DNA of 6,398 nt from Chloroflexota bacterium (GTDB taxonomy: Bacteria > Chloroflexota > Dehalococcoidia > GIF9 > UBA5629). The stretch lies in the NCBI GenBank assembly GCA_016875975.1, contig VGOF01000090.1:1-6398 (forward strand), written 5' to 3'. Of this stretch, positions 1 through 5,334 are shown piece by piece. Position 1 is the first letter of the stretch; every line of letters starts with the position of its first letter. The notes under the pieces are model-generated. The model was not told where the DNA came from. It searched no databases and was given only the letters and a program-made list of their open reading frames with translations. A program made the translations under genes and the position numbers.

Positions 1-900
1 AAAAACAAGATAACTGCAGAAGAATTTCTGATGCCTGGGCATCGTGCTTGTCTGGGCTGTGGCGAGGTTTTGGCTGTCCGGTTGGTTGCCAAGACCCTGG
101 GCAAAGACGTGATAGTAGTCAATGCGACAGGGTGCATGGAGATCGTGTCGTCTCCCCTTCCATATACATCCTGGAGAGTGCCCTGGATTCATACCCTCTT
201 TGAAAACACTGCAGCGGTGGCTTCTGGCATCGAAGCTGGAATAAAATCGCTGAGAAAAAAGGGGCGATACAATAAAGAAACCAAGGTGCTTGCTATGGGT
301 GGAGACGGAGGCACTGCAGACATTGGCCTGCAGGCTTTGTCAGGTGCGCTAGAGAGGCACCACAACTTCATATATATTTGCTACGACAACGAGGCATATA
401 TGAATACAGGCATACAAAGGTCGAGCGCAACCCCATTTGGTGCCTCAACCACCACCTCACCAGCAGGAAAGATGAGCATTGGACAAACCACTTGGAAGAA
501 GAATATGCCTGCTATTGTTGCAGCGCACGATATACCTTATGTGGCCACGGCTTGTCCCAGCTATCCTTTCGACTTGGTTAGCAAAGTAGAGAAGGCCGCC
601 AAAGTCAACGGGCCGGCATATCTCCATATTCTCTCCGTGTGCCCAACCGGCTGGCGAACTGCATCTGATACCGCTATTAGCCTTGGCCGATTAGCAGTAA
701 GGACAGGGATCTTCCCCCTTTATGAAATCGAAAATGGTAAGTACACATTGAATGTTGACCCGCCTCAACTTCGCCCCGTTGAAGAGTATATCAAGGTACA
801 AGGGCGATTCAGACACCTCTCACCCGACATGATAGCTTTAATACAAGAGCGGGTGACTGCCGAGTATGCCAAACTGAAGAAGATGACGGCCCAGTGTTAG
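1..900 (+). CDS. porB: Pyruvate:ferredoxin oxidoreductase, beta (TPP-binding) subunit, 5' partial
   Basis: This is the beta subunit of 2-oxoacid (pyruvate) ferredoxin oxidoreductase, a cytoplasmic thiamine-diphosphate/Fe-S enzyme that interconverts pyruvate + CoA and acetyl-CoA + CO2, passing electrons to ferredoxin. The frame is open from base 1 (ten residues, KNKITAEEFL, precede the first ATG at 31), and PorB proteins normally have a short N-terminal extension before the PGHRxCxGCG motif, so the true start lies upstream. Numbering from codon 1, the Fe-S cluster ligands are C17 and C20 (CLGC), C45 (TGCMEI) and C214 (VCPTGW), so all four expected cysteines are present. The TPP/Mg2+ site is G101-D-G-G with YDNEAYMNTG (N130) downstream. 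The 299 visible residues are close to the full family length. The alpha subunit gene is expected just outside the window. Pyruvate specificity is inferred; another 2-oxoacid is possible. Confidence 0.92.
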   Translation, partial: KNKITAEEFLMPGHRACLGCGEVLAVRLVAKTLGKDVIVVNATGCMEIVSSPLPYTSWRVPWIHTLFENTAAVASGIEAGIKSLRKKGRYNKETKVLAMGGDGGTADIGLQALSGALERHHNFIYICYDNEAYMNTGIQRSSATPFGASTTTSPAGKMSIGQTTWKKNMPAIVAAHDIPYVATACPSYPFDLVSKVEKAAKVNGPAYLHILSVCPTGWRTASDTAISLGRLAVRTGIFPLYEIENGKYTLNVDPPQLRPVEEYIKVQGRFRHLSPDMIALIQERVTAEYAKLKKMTAQC

Positions 901-940
901 GGTAGCCATTGATCCTGAGGATAATTGCGATCACCGATTC

Positions 941-969
941 TTGACCATTTTGGGCCTGCGGACTATACT
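941..969 (+). promoter_or_regulatory. Sigma70-type promoter of tRNA-Pro
   Basis: The -35 element TTGACC (941-946) and -10 element TATACT (964-969) are separated by exactly 17 bases, each one mismatch from consensus. Only nine bases separate the -10 from the first base of tRNA-Pro, so the start point should fall about 2-3 bases before the mature 5' end. The promoter shows that the tRNA is transcribed independently of the preceding porB gene. Confidence 0.8.
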
Positions 970-978
970 TCTCCGTTA

Positions 979-1054
979 CGGGGTGTAGCGCAGTGGCTAG
1001 CGCGCATGGTTTGGGACCATGAGGTCGGTGGTTCAAATCCACTCACCCCGACCA
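979..1054 (+). tRNA. tRNA-Pro (anticodon UGG), CCA encoded
   Basis: A complete cloverleaf can be folded by eye. The acceptor stem is CGGGGTG (979-985) with CACCCCG (1044-1050). The D stem is GCGC/GCGC (988-991, 1000-1003). The anticodon stem CATGG/CCATG encloses the loop TTTGGGA, giving anticodon TGG at 1012-1014. The T arm is GGTGG-TTCAAAT-CCACT with a terminal G-U pair. Discriminator A1051 is followed by an encoded CCA (1052-1054). The C1-G72 pair with A73 fits bacterial proline tRNAs. UGG reads most or all proline codons. Confidence 0.96.
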
Positions 1055-1073
1055 GAGCCAATTCCACCAGGAC

Positions 1074-1093
1074 GCTGCCCTCGCAGCCTGCGA
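1074..1093. repeat. Overlapping inverted repeats between tRNA-Pro and the zinc-ribbon gene
   Basis: Two dyads share the GCAG segment: GCTGC-CCTC-GCAGC (1074-1087), able to form a five-base-pair hairpin, and the perfect 13-base palindrome TCGCAG-C-CTGCGA (1081-1093). They lie in the 40-base gap between two converging transcription units (tRNA-Pro on +, the lexA cluster on -). The hairpin could act as a weak bidirectional stop or RNA 3'-end protector, but neither side has a T tract, so it is not a convincing intrinsic terminator. Confidence 0.35.
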
Positions 1094-1094
1094 C

Positions 1095-1370
1095 TCATTC
1101 ACAGAATGGGCACTTGACAGGCATACCAATCACAGACGCCTTGACTTGCACCGTGCCGTGTCTATGGCAGACTAACTGATAGTGTGCCCTGATTATCTGA
1201 ATATCCGCATTCGCTGCATTTGGAGTCGGATAATAGTTCACCGTTTCAACCAGGGGCTTTGGTGCCCCATTTCTTTCATATAATGCGCCACACTTGGGAC
1301 ATCTGTTAGCATCAGGGAGTGCAATGCAACCACACCTGTCACAACGGATCGTCTCGCGTAAAATCTGCAT
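1095..1370 (-). CDS. Small protein with two zinc-binding clusters
   Basis: This 91-residue protein has no family I recognise by name. The N-terminal half carries a zinc ribbon: C10-x2-C13-G-C15 followed by C24-P-K-C27-G. After a linker of about 40 residues, the C-terminus has a second putative site, C68-H69-R-H71 and C87-P-F-C90 ending one residue before the stop. The cysteine pairs make a real protein very likely, and the start is supported by a GGAGG motif about ten bases upstream of the ATG. It is the last gene of the lexA cluster, starting 26 bases after the preceding gene, so it is probably co-transcribed with lexA. Zinc ribbons of this kind usually bind nucleic acid or protein partners; a role in DNA damage response is inferred only from position. 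There is no signal peptide or membrane segment, so it should be cytoplasmic. Confidence 0.82.
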   Translation of the reverse strand: MQILRETIRCDRCGCIALPDANRCPKCGALYERNGAPKPLVETVNYYPTPNAANADIQIIRAHYQLVCHRHGTVQVKASVIGMPVKCPFCE

Positions 1371-1396
1371 GATAGTTAAACCTCCTCCCTCCGTTT

Positions 1397-1648
1397 CTAA
1401 CCGTATACCTGGCTAATGTGCCAGGCGTGGGATAAGCTTTCGCGATAAATATCGCAGATAATCCCCTTGCTAGTGCGGATTTTGTAGTATGTTCTGCCAG
1501 AATCACAGGGGGCCTCTGCTGGCCTGTGCCATTGCTGGTATATCCTGATTATACGCTCTGGCTTGGCATCCCTTACTATGCAAACTGGGGTCCCCTCGAT
1601 GTTTGTTGATACCTTCAACTGTTCTTTTTCCTGCGACATTCTTGGCAT
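1397..1648 (-). CDS. Small hypothetical protein downstream of lexA (possibly DUF6504-like)
   Basis: This is an 83-residue protein with a longer frame upstream (to 1738), but the ATG at 1648 is the better start: TGGAGG lies five bases before it, and the longer version would overlap the end of lexA. The C-terminal half has an aromatic-rich pattern (RIIRIYQQWHRP, GRTYYKIRTSKG, CDIYRESLSHAW, ISQVYG). It reminds me of DUF6504-type proteins, small W/Y-rich proteins that in other bacteria occur beside SOS or translesion-polymerase genes. That assignment is from memory and is tentative. The gene follows lexA by 49 bases on the same strand and precedes a zinc-ribbon gene by 26 bases, with no promoter or terminator visible between them, so it is likely read from the lexA promoter and induced by DNA damage. 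The function is unknown. Confidence 0.78.
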   Translation of the reverse strand: MPRMSQEKEQLKVSTNIEGTPVCIVRDAKPERIIRIYQQWHRPAEAPCDSGRTYYKIRTSKGIICDIYRESLSHAWHISQVYG

Positions 1649-1697
1649 AGTAACCTCCAAATGTTCTGCTGCGGTTCCGGCACTGATACGACGCTTT

Positions 1698-2324
1698 TTA
1701 TAGCTTCCTGACCACACCAACAACTTTTCCCTGCACATCTATCACATCAGGGTTTACATATATCGGTGCCATTTGACTATTAGCCGGCTGCAGCCGAATT
1801 CTACCAGGCTCGCGGTATATCTTTTTCAGCGTCACTTCTTGCTGCTCCTTGAGCCAGACGGCCACCATGTCTCCATTATCTGCGGTGTGTGCAGGTTGCA
1901 TGAGGACAATATCGCCGTCGTCTATTAGTGCATCTATCATCGATAGCCCTTTAACTCTCAAGGCGTAGACCTGCTTGCCATCTGTGACGTCATCTGTAAG
2001 TTGTATAGTCTCGATGCCCTCTGTTCTCCATACTTCCGCCGACGGTACCGAAATTGGTTCTCCGGCGGCAATCGTGCCCAACAAAGGAACTCTCACCAAA
2101 CTGCCCCTGTCGGGCAATTGAATACTTCTGAAAACCTTAGGGTCTCTGTCTATGCATCCTTCCCTTTCGAGTACGTTTAGATGATGCTGGACAACAGCCG
2201 TAGAGCTAATACCGCATCCACGAAGTATGTCCCTCACAGTGGGAGCATAGCCTCTTTCCTCAACAAAATCGTGGATGTACTGCAAGATGCGTTGCCTTGT
2301 CTCATTCAAACTTGGTTTTCTCAT
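1698..2324 (-). CDS. lexA: LexA SOS transcriptional repressor / autopeptidase
   Basis: LexA represses DNA-damage genes and is inactivated by RecA-stimulated self-cleavage. The 208 residues match the usual length. The N-terminal winged helix-turn-helix (about residues 1-70) includes the recognition segment GISSTAVVQHHLNVLEREG (39-57). The peptidase domain follows, with the cleavage bond A87-G88 in LLGTIAAGEPI, the catalytic serine S128 in VKGLSMIDA and the catalytic lysine K167 in EVTLKKI, so it appears able to self-cleave. The start at 2324 is supported by a GGGGG-rich ribosome binding site five bases upstream. It is the first gene of a probable three-gene transcription unit, with two small proteins downstream, and is divergent from the 3-hydroxyacyl-CoA dehydrogenase gene. 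The promoter overlaps SOS-box-like sites, which fits autoregulation. Confidence 0.96.
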   Translation of the reverse strand: MRKPSLNETRQRILQYIHDFVEERGYAPTVRDILRGCGISSTAVVQHHLNVLEREGCIDRDPKVFRSIQLPDRGSLVRVPLLGTIAAGEPISVPSAEVWRTEGIETIQLTDDVTDGKQVYALRVKGLSMIDALIDDGDIVLMQPAHTADNGDMVAVWLKEQQEVTLKKIYREPGRIRLQPANSQMAPIYVNPDVIDVQGKVVGVVRKL

Positions 2325-2357
2325 CTAACCCCCTTGGAAACAAAACATATGTCTTAC

Positions 2358-2384
2358 AAACTAATGTTCTTAGAACAAGTGTAC
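2358..2384. promoter_or_regulatory. Candidate double LexA operator (two SOS-box-like sites)
   Basis: Two sites resemble the Gram-positive SOS box GAAC-N4-GTTC, each matching 7 of 8 core bases: GAAC-AAGT-GTAC (2373-2384) and AAAC-TAAT-GTTC (2358-2369). The first also fits the R-N-R-Y spacer preference of Bacillus-type boxes. They are separated by TTA, and their inner half-sites form the perfect 13-base palindrome TGTTCT-T-AGAACA (2365-2377). The right-hand site covers the -10 element of lexA and the other lies at or just after the expected start point, ideal positions for autorepression. Which of the overlapping dyads LexA actually binds cannot be decided from the sequence alone. Confidence 0.72.
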
Positions 2385-2406
2385 ACATTTTTTCGGTAGT
2401 TGTCAA
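2378..2406 (-). promoter_or_regulatory. Sigma70-type promoter of lexA cluster
   Basis: On the minus strand a perfect -35 TTGACA (2406-2401) is followed after 17 bases by the -10 TACACT (2383-2378). The predicted start near 2371 gives a leader of about 45 bases before the lexA ATG. The -10 lies inside an SOS-box-like site. Confidence 0.78.
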
Positions 2407-2441
2407 TACACGTACCCGAATGTCTGTGTCTGATGTGAGCA

Positions 2442-2471
2442 TTGAATCACGGTAGGCGAGGCTGATACAAT
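2442..2471 (+). promoter_or_regulatory. Sigma70-type promoter of the hydroxyacyl-CoA dehydrogenase gene
   Basis: TTGAAT (2442-2447) and TACAAT (2466-2471) are separated by 18 bases, and the -10 is preceded by TGA, an extended -10 (TGN) arrangement. The leader would be about 28 bases long. It does not overlap the lexA operator, so SOS control of this gene is not expected. Confidence 0.6.
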
Positions 2472-2506
2472 TTGGCGGGTAGCACATAATGCAAAAGGAG
2501 GTGCAA

Positions 2507-3358
2507 ATGCAGATAAAAAAAGTTGGTGTAATTGGCTGTGGATTGATGGGAAGGGGCATTGGTGAGGTCAGTGCCAGGGCTGGTTTCGATGTAGTTGTAT
2601 CCGAGGTGAACCAGCAATTATTAGACAAGGGGCTGGCGGCTATCGATGCTTCGTTGGCAAAGGGGGTGGAAAAGGGAAAGGTTACCGAGGCTGACAAGGC
2701 AGCAGCCATGGGAAGGATCAAAGGCACAATAAACGTACAGGATTTCAAGGACTGCGACTTGGTGATTGAAGCAGCGATTGAGAATCTGGAACTAAAAAAG
2801 AAAATATTTGGTGATTTAGACAAGATCTGTGTTAAAGATGCCATTTTGGCTACTAACACATCATGTTTGTCAGTCATGGATATGGCAGCGGTCACACAGA
2901 GGCAGGACAAGGTGCTAGGTATGCATTTCTTCAACCCGGTACCCGTCATGAAGCTACTAGAGTTGGTGAAGACGATTGCTACCAGCGAAGAGACCTTGAG
3001 TGCGGCGAAAGCCTTCGGCCAATCAGTGGGCAAGACCGTGGTTACGGCGCCGGACGTCCCGGGGTTCATCGTGAATAGACTCCTGATGCCATTTCTTATC
3101 GAAGCAGTGAGATTGATAGAATCTGGTTTGGCCACCAGGGAAGACATCGACCAGGCAATAGTATTGGGGCTGAACCACCCTATGGGGCCACTGACGCTTG
3201 CCGATTTTGTGGGACTGGACACGGCTTATTTCATATGTAATGCGATGTATGATGAGATGAAAGAGAACAGGTTCGCGCCGCCAGTATTGCTGAGAAAGAT
3301 GGTTACCGCAGGCCAGTATGGCCGCAAATCAGGAAAAGGTTTCTACGACTACAAGTAA
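2507..3358 (+). CDS. hbd: 3-hydroxybutyryl-CoA dehydrogenase
   Basis: This enzyme performs NAD(P)-dependent interconversion of 3-hydroxyacyl-CoA (typically 3-hydroxybutyryl-CoA) and acetoacetyl-CoA, in butyrate-type metabolism or beta-oxidation. The 283-residue protein has the usual single-domain length. The Rossmann motif G10-C-G12-L-M-G15 is at the N-terminus. The active-site residues align with those of human HAD by spacing: S119 (NTSCLS), H140 (MHFFNPVPVM), E152 and N190 (FIVNR), i.e. intervals of 21, 12 and 50. The C-terminal domain has HPMGPLTLADFVGLD and ends GRKSGKGFYDYK. I chose ATG 2507 over ATG 2489 because AAGGAGG sits just before 2507 and would fall inside the longer version, and because the family starts directly with the xKKVGVIG strand. 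The gene stands alone and converges with the TrmO-like gene only 15 bases away. Chain-length specificity cannot be read from the sequence. Confidence 0.94.
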   Translation: MQIKKVGVIGCGLMGRGIGEVSARAGFDVVVSEVNQQLLDKGLAAIDASLAKGVEKGKVTEADKAAAMGRIKGTINVQDFKDCDLVIEAAIENLELKKKIFGDLDKICVKDAILATNTSCLSVMDMAAVTQRQDKVLGMHFFNPVPVMKLLELVKTIATSEETLSAAKAFGQSVGKTVVTAPDVPGFIVNRLLMPFLIEAVRLIESGLATREDIDQAIVLGLNHPMGPLTLADFVGLDTAYFICNAMYDEMKENRFAPPVLLRKMVTAGQYGRKSGKGFYDYK

Positions 3359-3373
3359 CTGCAGCTAAGCGAA

Positions 3374-3817
3374 TCAATCTTTTGCAACCCAGTCTGGTGT
3401 AGTGGCTTGGGGAGGAGAATCATAGTGCGGTATGTGTGGCTTAATGTCCAGGACTGGTGTGCCGTCTACGGCATCAAGGCCTTGAACTTTAAGCACATTT
3501 CTGTCTCTTCGCAAGAGTTTGACAGTTGTGACGCTTATCGGGTTGGGCCTTGCTGGACTTCGACTGGCCAAAACACCCACTAAAGGCAGTTCCTCATTGC
3601 CTTTAGGGTGTACCTTCATTACAGCGCGCTCAGAATCTGATATCTCATGCAACCAGCAGAGAACGATGATATGAGAGAATCCCTCTATCGCATCCAGAGC
3701 GTCCTCAAGGTCTGCATGGATTACTATATCTGAGATGACCGCCTTCCAGTGGTCTCCTTTGTGTCGGCCCTGAATTCCGTTCTTAACGACACCTATGGGC
3801 GAAAGATTGAATTCCAT
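3374..3817 (-). CDS. TrmO/TsaA-like (UPF0066) methyltransferase, short form
   Basis: This is a 147-residue protein of the TsaA/TrmO beta-barrel family. In Escherichia coli, TrmO uses S-adenosylmethionine to N6-methylate t6A37 of tRNA-Thr. The family signature GVLASRSPARPNPIS is at residues 81-95 and DGTPVLDIKPHIPHYD at 118-133; the N-terminus has the typical PIGVVKN strand. The signature departs slightly from the common FATRSPxRPNPIGLS form (ISVT instead of IGLS). It lacks the extra C-terminal domain of E. coli TrmO, like many short archaeal and bacterial homologues, so its substrate may differ. The ribosome binding site is weak (only GAG-like bases upstream). It begins 57 bases after the end of the citrate synthase-like gene on the same strand and may be co-transcribed with it, though no functional link is obvious. 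There is no clear terminator in the 15 bases to the convergent dehydrogenase gene. Confidence 0.85.
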   Translation of the reverse strand: MEFNLSPIGVVKNGIQGRHKGDHWKAVISDIVIHADLEDALDAIEGFSHIIVLCWLHEISDSERAVMKVHPKGNEELPLVGVLASRSPARPNPISVTTVKLLRRDRNVLKVQGLDAVDGTPVLDIKPHIPHYDSPPQATTPDWVAKD

Positions 3818-3874
3818 ATGTAAATGCTCTCGGCTAATCGACGCGATACAGCAGCAATCAAATCATTAGCGCAG

Positions 3875-5119
3875 TCATGGCACGTCTAAGGGGCGCAGTG
3901 TCAGTAGCTTTCTAGCGATATCAGGATATTCTGCAATAAATAATAACTCTTTCTCCACAAGTGGTTTTTGCGCTGTGACGTTGGCATATCTAACTAGCTC
4001 CAGAATCTTCTCTGCATCCTCTTCGCTTGTGAACTCCACTTCCATTTTGCCCATTACATGGCTAAAACCAGATATGCCACCGTACTCACCGGCACAGATT
4101 TCCCTTCCGGTTTCGACAAGCTCGGTTTCGCCTCTGCCCAACTCGGTGTAGCTGTATAGTTCATAGTTCTGGGGGTCCTTGAGCACGCCATCAGCATGTA
4201 TGCCCGATTCGTGGGCGAAAGCGTTAGCACCAACGCCTGGTTGATTGATGGGGATAGGTACACCGAAGGCATAGCTAGCAAACTTGGCGATTTCCCAGGA
4301 CTTCGACATATCAATTGGCATTCCTAATTCGTATTTTCCCTCGAATCCTTTTGATTTAGTAATTGCTAGAACCGTCGCCACTAGATCAGCGTTTCCAGCC
4401 CTCTCACCTATGCCATTGACTGTGGTGTTGATATAGGCATCTTGTCCACCGTCTATGGCCCCTTTAGCACCAGCGATAGAGCTAGCAACAGCCATACCCA
4501 GGTCGCCATGACAATGGATTTCTATTGGCATTCCGACATTCTCCGCTATCGCCCTGATGGTTTCATATATGCTAAATGGGCTGTCATAACCCAGTGTATC
4601 GCAATATCTGAATCTGATGGCTCCATGCTCCTTGGCCGCTGCAGCAAATTTGAGCAAGAAGTCAAGACCGGTTCTAGAAGCATCTTCAGCATTTACACCT
4701 ACCGTCTCGGCTCCCAGGGAGCGTGCTACCTCGAGAGCTTCGACCATCATCTGTATGATATCATCCCTAGTTTTTCTTCCTAAGAACTTACCCTGAATCA
4801 TCTGGTCCGAGGTTGAAATGGAAATATTCAGATGCTTGATTCCTGGCACATATTTGAAAGCTGTTTTTACGTCGCCAACCGTTGCCCTTAGCCAGCCACC
4901 CAGGTGAATCGGTTTCAAAACACCCATCTCGGCCAGCTCCAAGTTTGCCTGGAGGTAATAGGTTTCGTGTTTCGTAGTGGGGAAACCGAATTCAGACTGA
5001 AAGACACCCATTTCGTTCAAATATATGTTCATAATCGTCTTCTCAAGCTTCGACAGGCCAAGTCGTGCTGTTTGAACCCCATCCCGATTGGTAACATCTA
5101 TGATATATATTTTCCCCAT
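3875..5119 (-). CDS. Re-citrate synthase-like enzyme (homocitrate/isopropylmalate synthase family)
   Basis: This 414-residue cytoplasmic protein belongs to the DRE-TIM (HMGL-like) acyltransferase family, whose members condense acetyl-CoA with a 2-oxoacid. The first strand reads IIDVTNRDGVQT (residues 6-17) with the catalytic R12-D13. The metal-binding HCHGD is at H202/H204, NGIGERAGN at 235-243, and HESGIHADG (H303, H308) completes the family signature. The N-terminal VTNRDGVQTARL followed by KLEKTIMNIYLNEMGVFQSEFGFPT differs from typical homocitrate or isopropylmalate synthases (DTTLRDGEQ). It matches what I remember of the oxygen-sensitive Re-citrate synthases of Dehalococcoides and Clostridium kluyveri, often misannotated as homocitrate synthase. 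The likely reaction is acetyl-CoA + oxaloacetate to citrate, feeding glutamate synthesis. There is no leucine-regulatory C-terminal domain. A TGGAGG five bases before the ATG supports the start. A TrmO-like gene follows; a GNAT acetyltransferase is divergent. Confidence 0.87.
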   Translation of the reverse strand: MGKIYIIDVTNRDGVQTARLGLSKLEKTIMNIYLNEMGVFQSEFGFPTTKHETYYLQANLELAEMGVLKPIHLGGWLRATVGDVKTAFKYVPGIKHLNISISTSDQMIQGKFLGRKTRDDIIQMMVEALEVARSLGAETVGVNAEDASRTGLDFLLKFAAAAKEHGAIRFRYCDTLGYDSPFSIYETIRAIAENVGMPIEIHCHGDLGMAVASSIAGAKGAIDGGQDAYINTTVNGIGERAGNADLVATVLAITKSKGFEGKYELGMPIDMSKSWEIAKFASYAFGVPIPINQPGVGANAFAHESGIHADGVLKDPQNYELYSYTELGRGETELVETGREICAGEYGGISGFSHVMGKMEVEFTSEEDAEKILELVRYANVTAQKPLVEKELLFIAEYPDIARKLLTLRPLDVP

Positions 5120-5161
5120 ATTATCCTCCAGAAGATTCGTGGTGCGGTTTTCGCTGACAAA

Positions 5162-5190
5162 ATTCTAACGGCTTTGCTCAATCTAAGCAA
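5162..5190 (-). promoter_or_regulatory. Candidate promoter of Re-citrate synthase gene
   Basis: On the minus strand TTGCTT (5190-5185) and TAGAAT (5167-5162) are 17 bases apart, giving a leader of roughly 36 bases. The -10 is good and the -35 only fair. A competing perfect TATAAT lies further upstream at 5261-5256, but its possible -35 (TTGGTC) is only 15 bases away. The proximal candidate is overlapped by an inverted repeat. Confidence 0.45.
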
Positions 5191-5197
5191 ACAGTTA
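5166..5197. repeat. Imperfect inverted repeat at citrate synthase promoter (possible operator)
   Basis: The core is TTTGCT-N7-AGCAAA (5173-5178 and 5186-5191), a perfect six-base dyad with a seven-base spacer. It is flanked by TAAC (5166-5169) and GTTA (5194-5197), which extend the symmetry with a one-base offset. It covers the -35 and spacer of the candidate citrate synthase promoter, a position where a bound regulator would block transcription. It has no T tract, so a terminator is unlikely. No regulator can be named. Confidence 0.45.
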
Positions 5198-5236
5198 CAC
5201 CCAGCATATAAGAACGTGGTGACATTCGCCCGACTC

Positions 5237-5265
5237 TTGCATCTTGCCATCATCAATTATAGAAT
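5237..5265 (+). promoter_or_regulatory. Candidate promoter of the GNAT gene
   Basis: TTGCAT (5237-5242) and TAGAAT (5260-5265) are separated by 17 bases, with a leader of about 60 bases to the ATG at 5335. The -10 matches 5 of 6, the -35 only its first three bases. It overlaps a minus-strand TATAAT (5261-5256), so divergent initiation from the same AT-rich spot is possible. Confidence 0.35.
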
Positions 5266-5334
5266 GAATATGATTAGACCAAGGTTTGTGTTCCTGGCTG
5301 GGTGTTTGTAATACGCGTTTCAAAGGATAGTGGG

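Noticed and set aside
912..922. Palindrome ATCCT-G-AGGAT after porB
   Set aside because: Too short, one-base centre and no T tract, so not a credible terminator; probably chance.
809..1042. Minus-strand open frame starting MDLNHRPHGPK
   Set aside because: It is the antisense of tRNA-Pro plus the porB end, a well-known false protein produced by tRNA genes.
925..1179. Plus-strand open frame of 84 codons
   Set aside because: It runs through tRNA-Pro and its promoter and into the zinc-ribbon gene on the other strand; no ribosome binding site and no protein-like pattern.
1649..1738. N-terminal extension of the 83-residue protein (start at 1738)
   Set aside because: It overlaps the end of lexA and has no ribosome binding site, whereas ATG 1648 has TGGAGG at ideal spacing.
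2302..3222. Long minus-strand open frame (306 codons) opposite the dehydrogenase
   Set aside because: It is antisense to hbd, whose catalytic residues are all intact, and it covers both divergent promoters and the LexA operator; serine/threonine-rich shadow composition.
4442..5311. Plus-strand open frames of 113 and 135 codons
   Set aside because: They are shadows of the citrate synthase gene on the minus strand and have no recognisable domain or initiation signal.
5302..5334. Upstream GTG start for the GNAT gene
   Set aside because: No ribosome binding site precedes it, while AAAGGA precedes ATG 5335; the extra residues lie outside the conserved domain.
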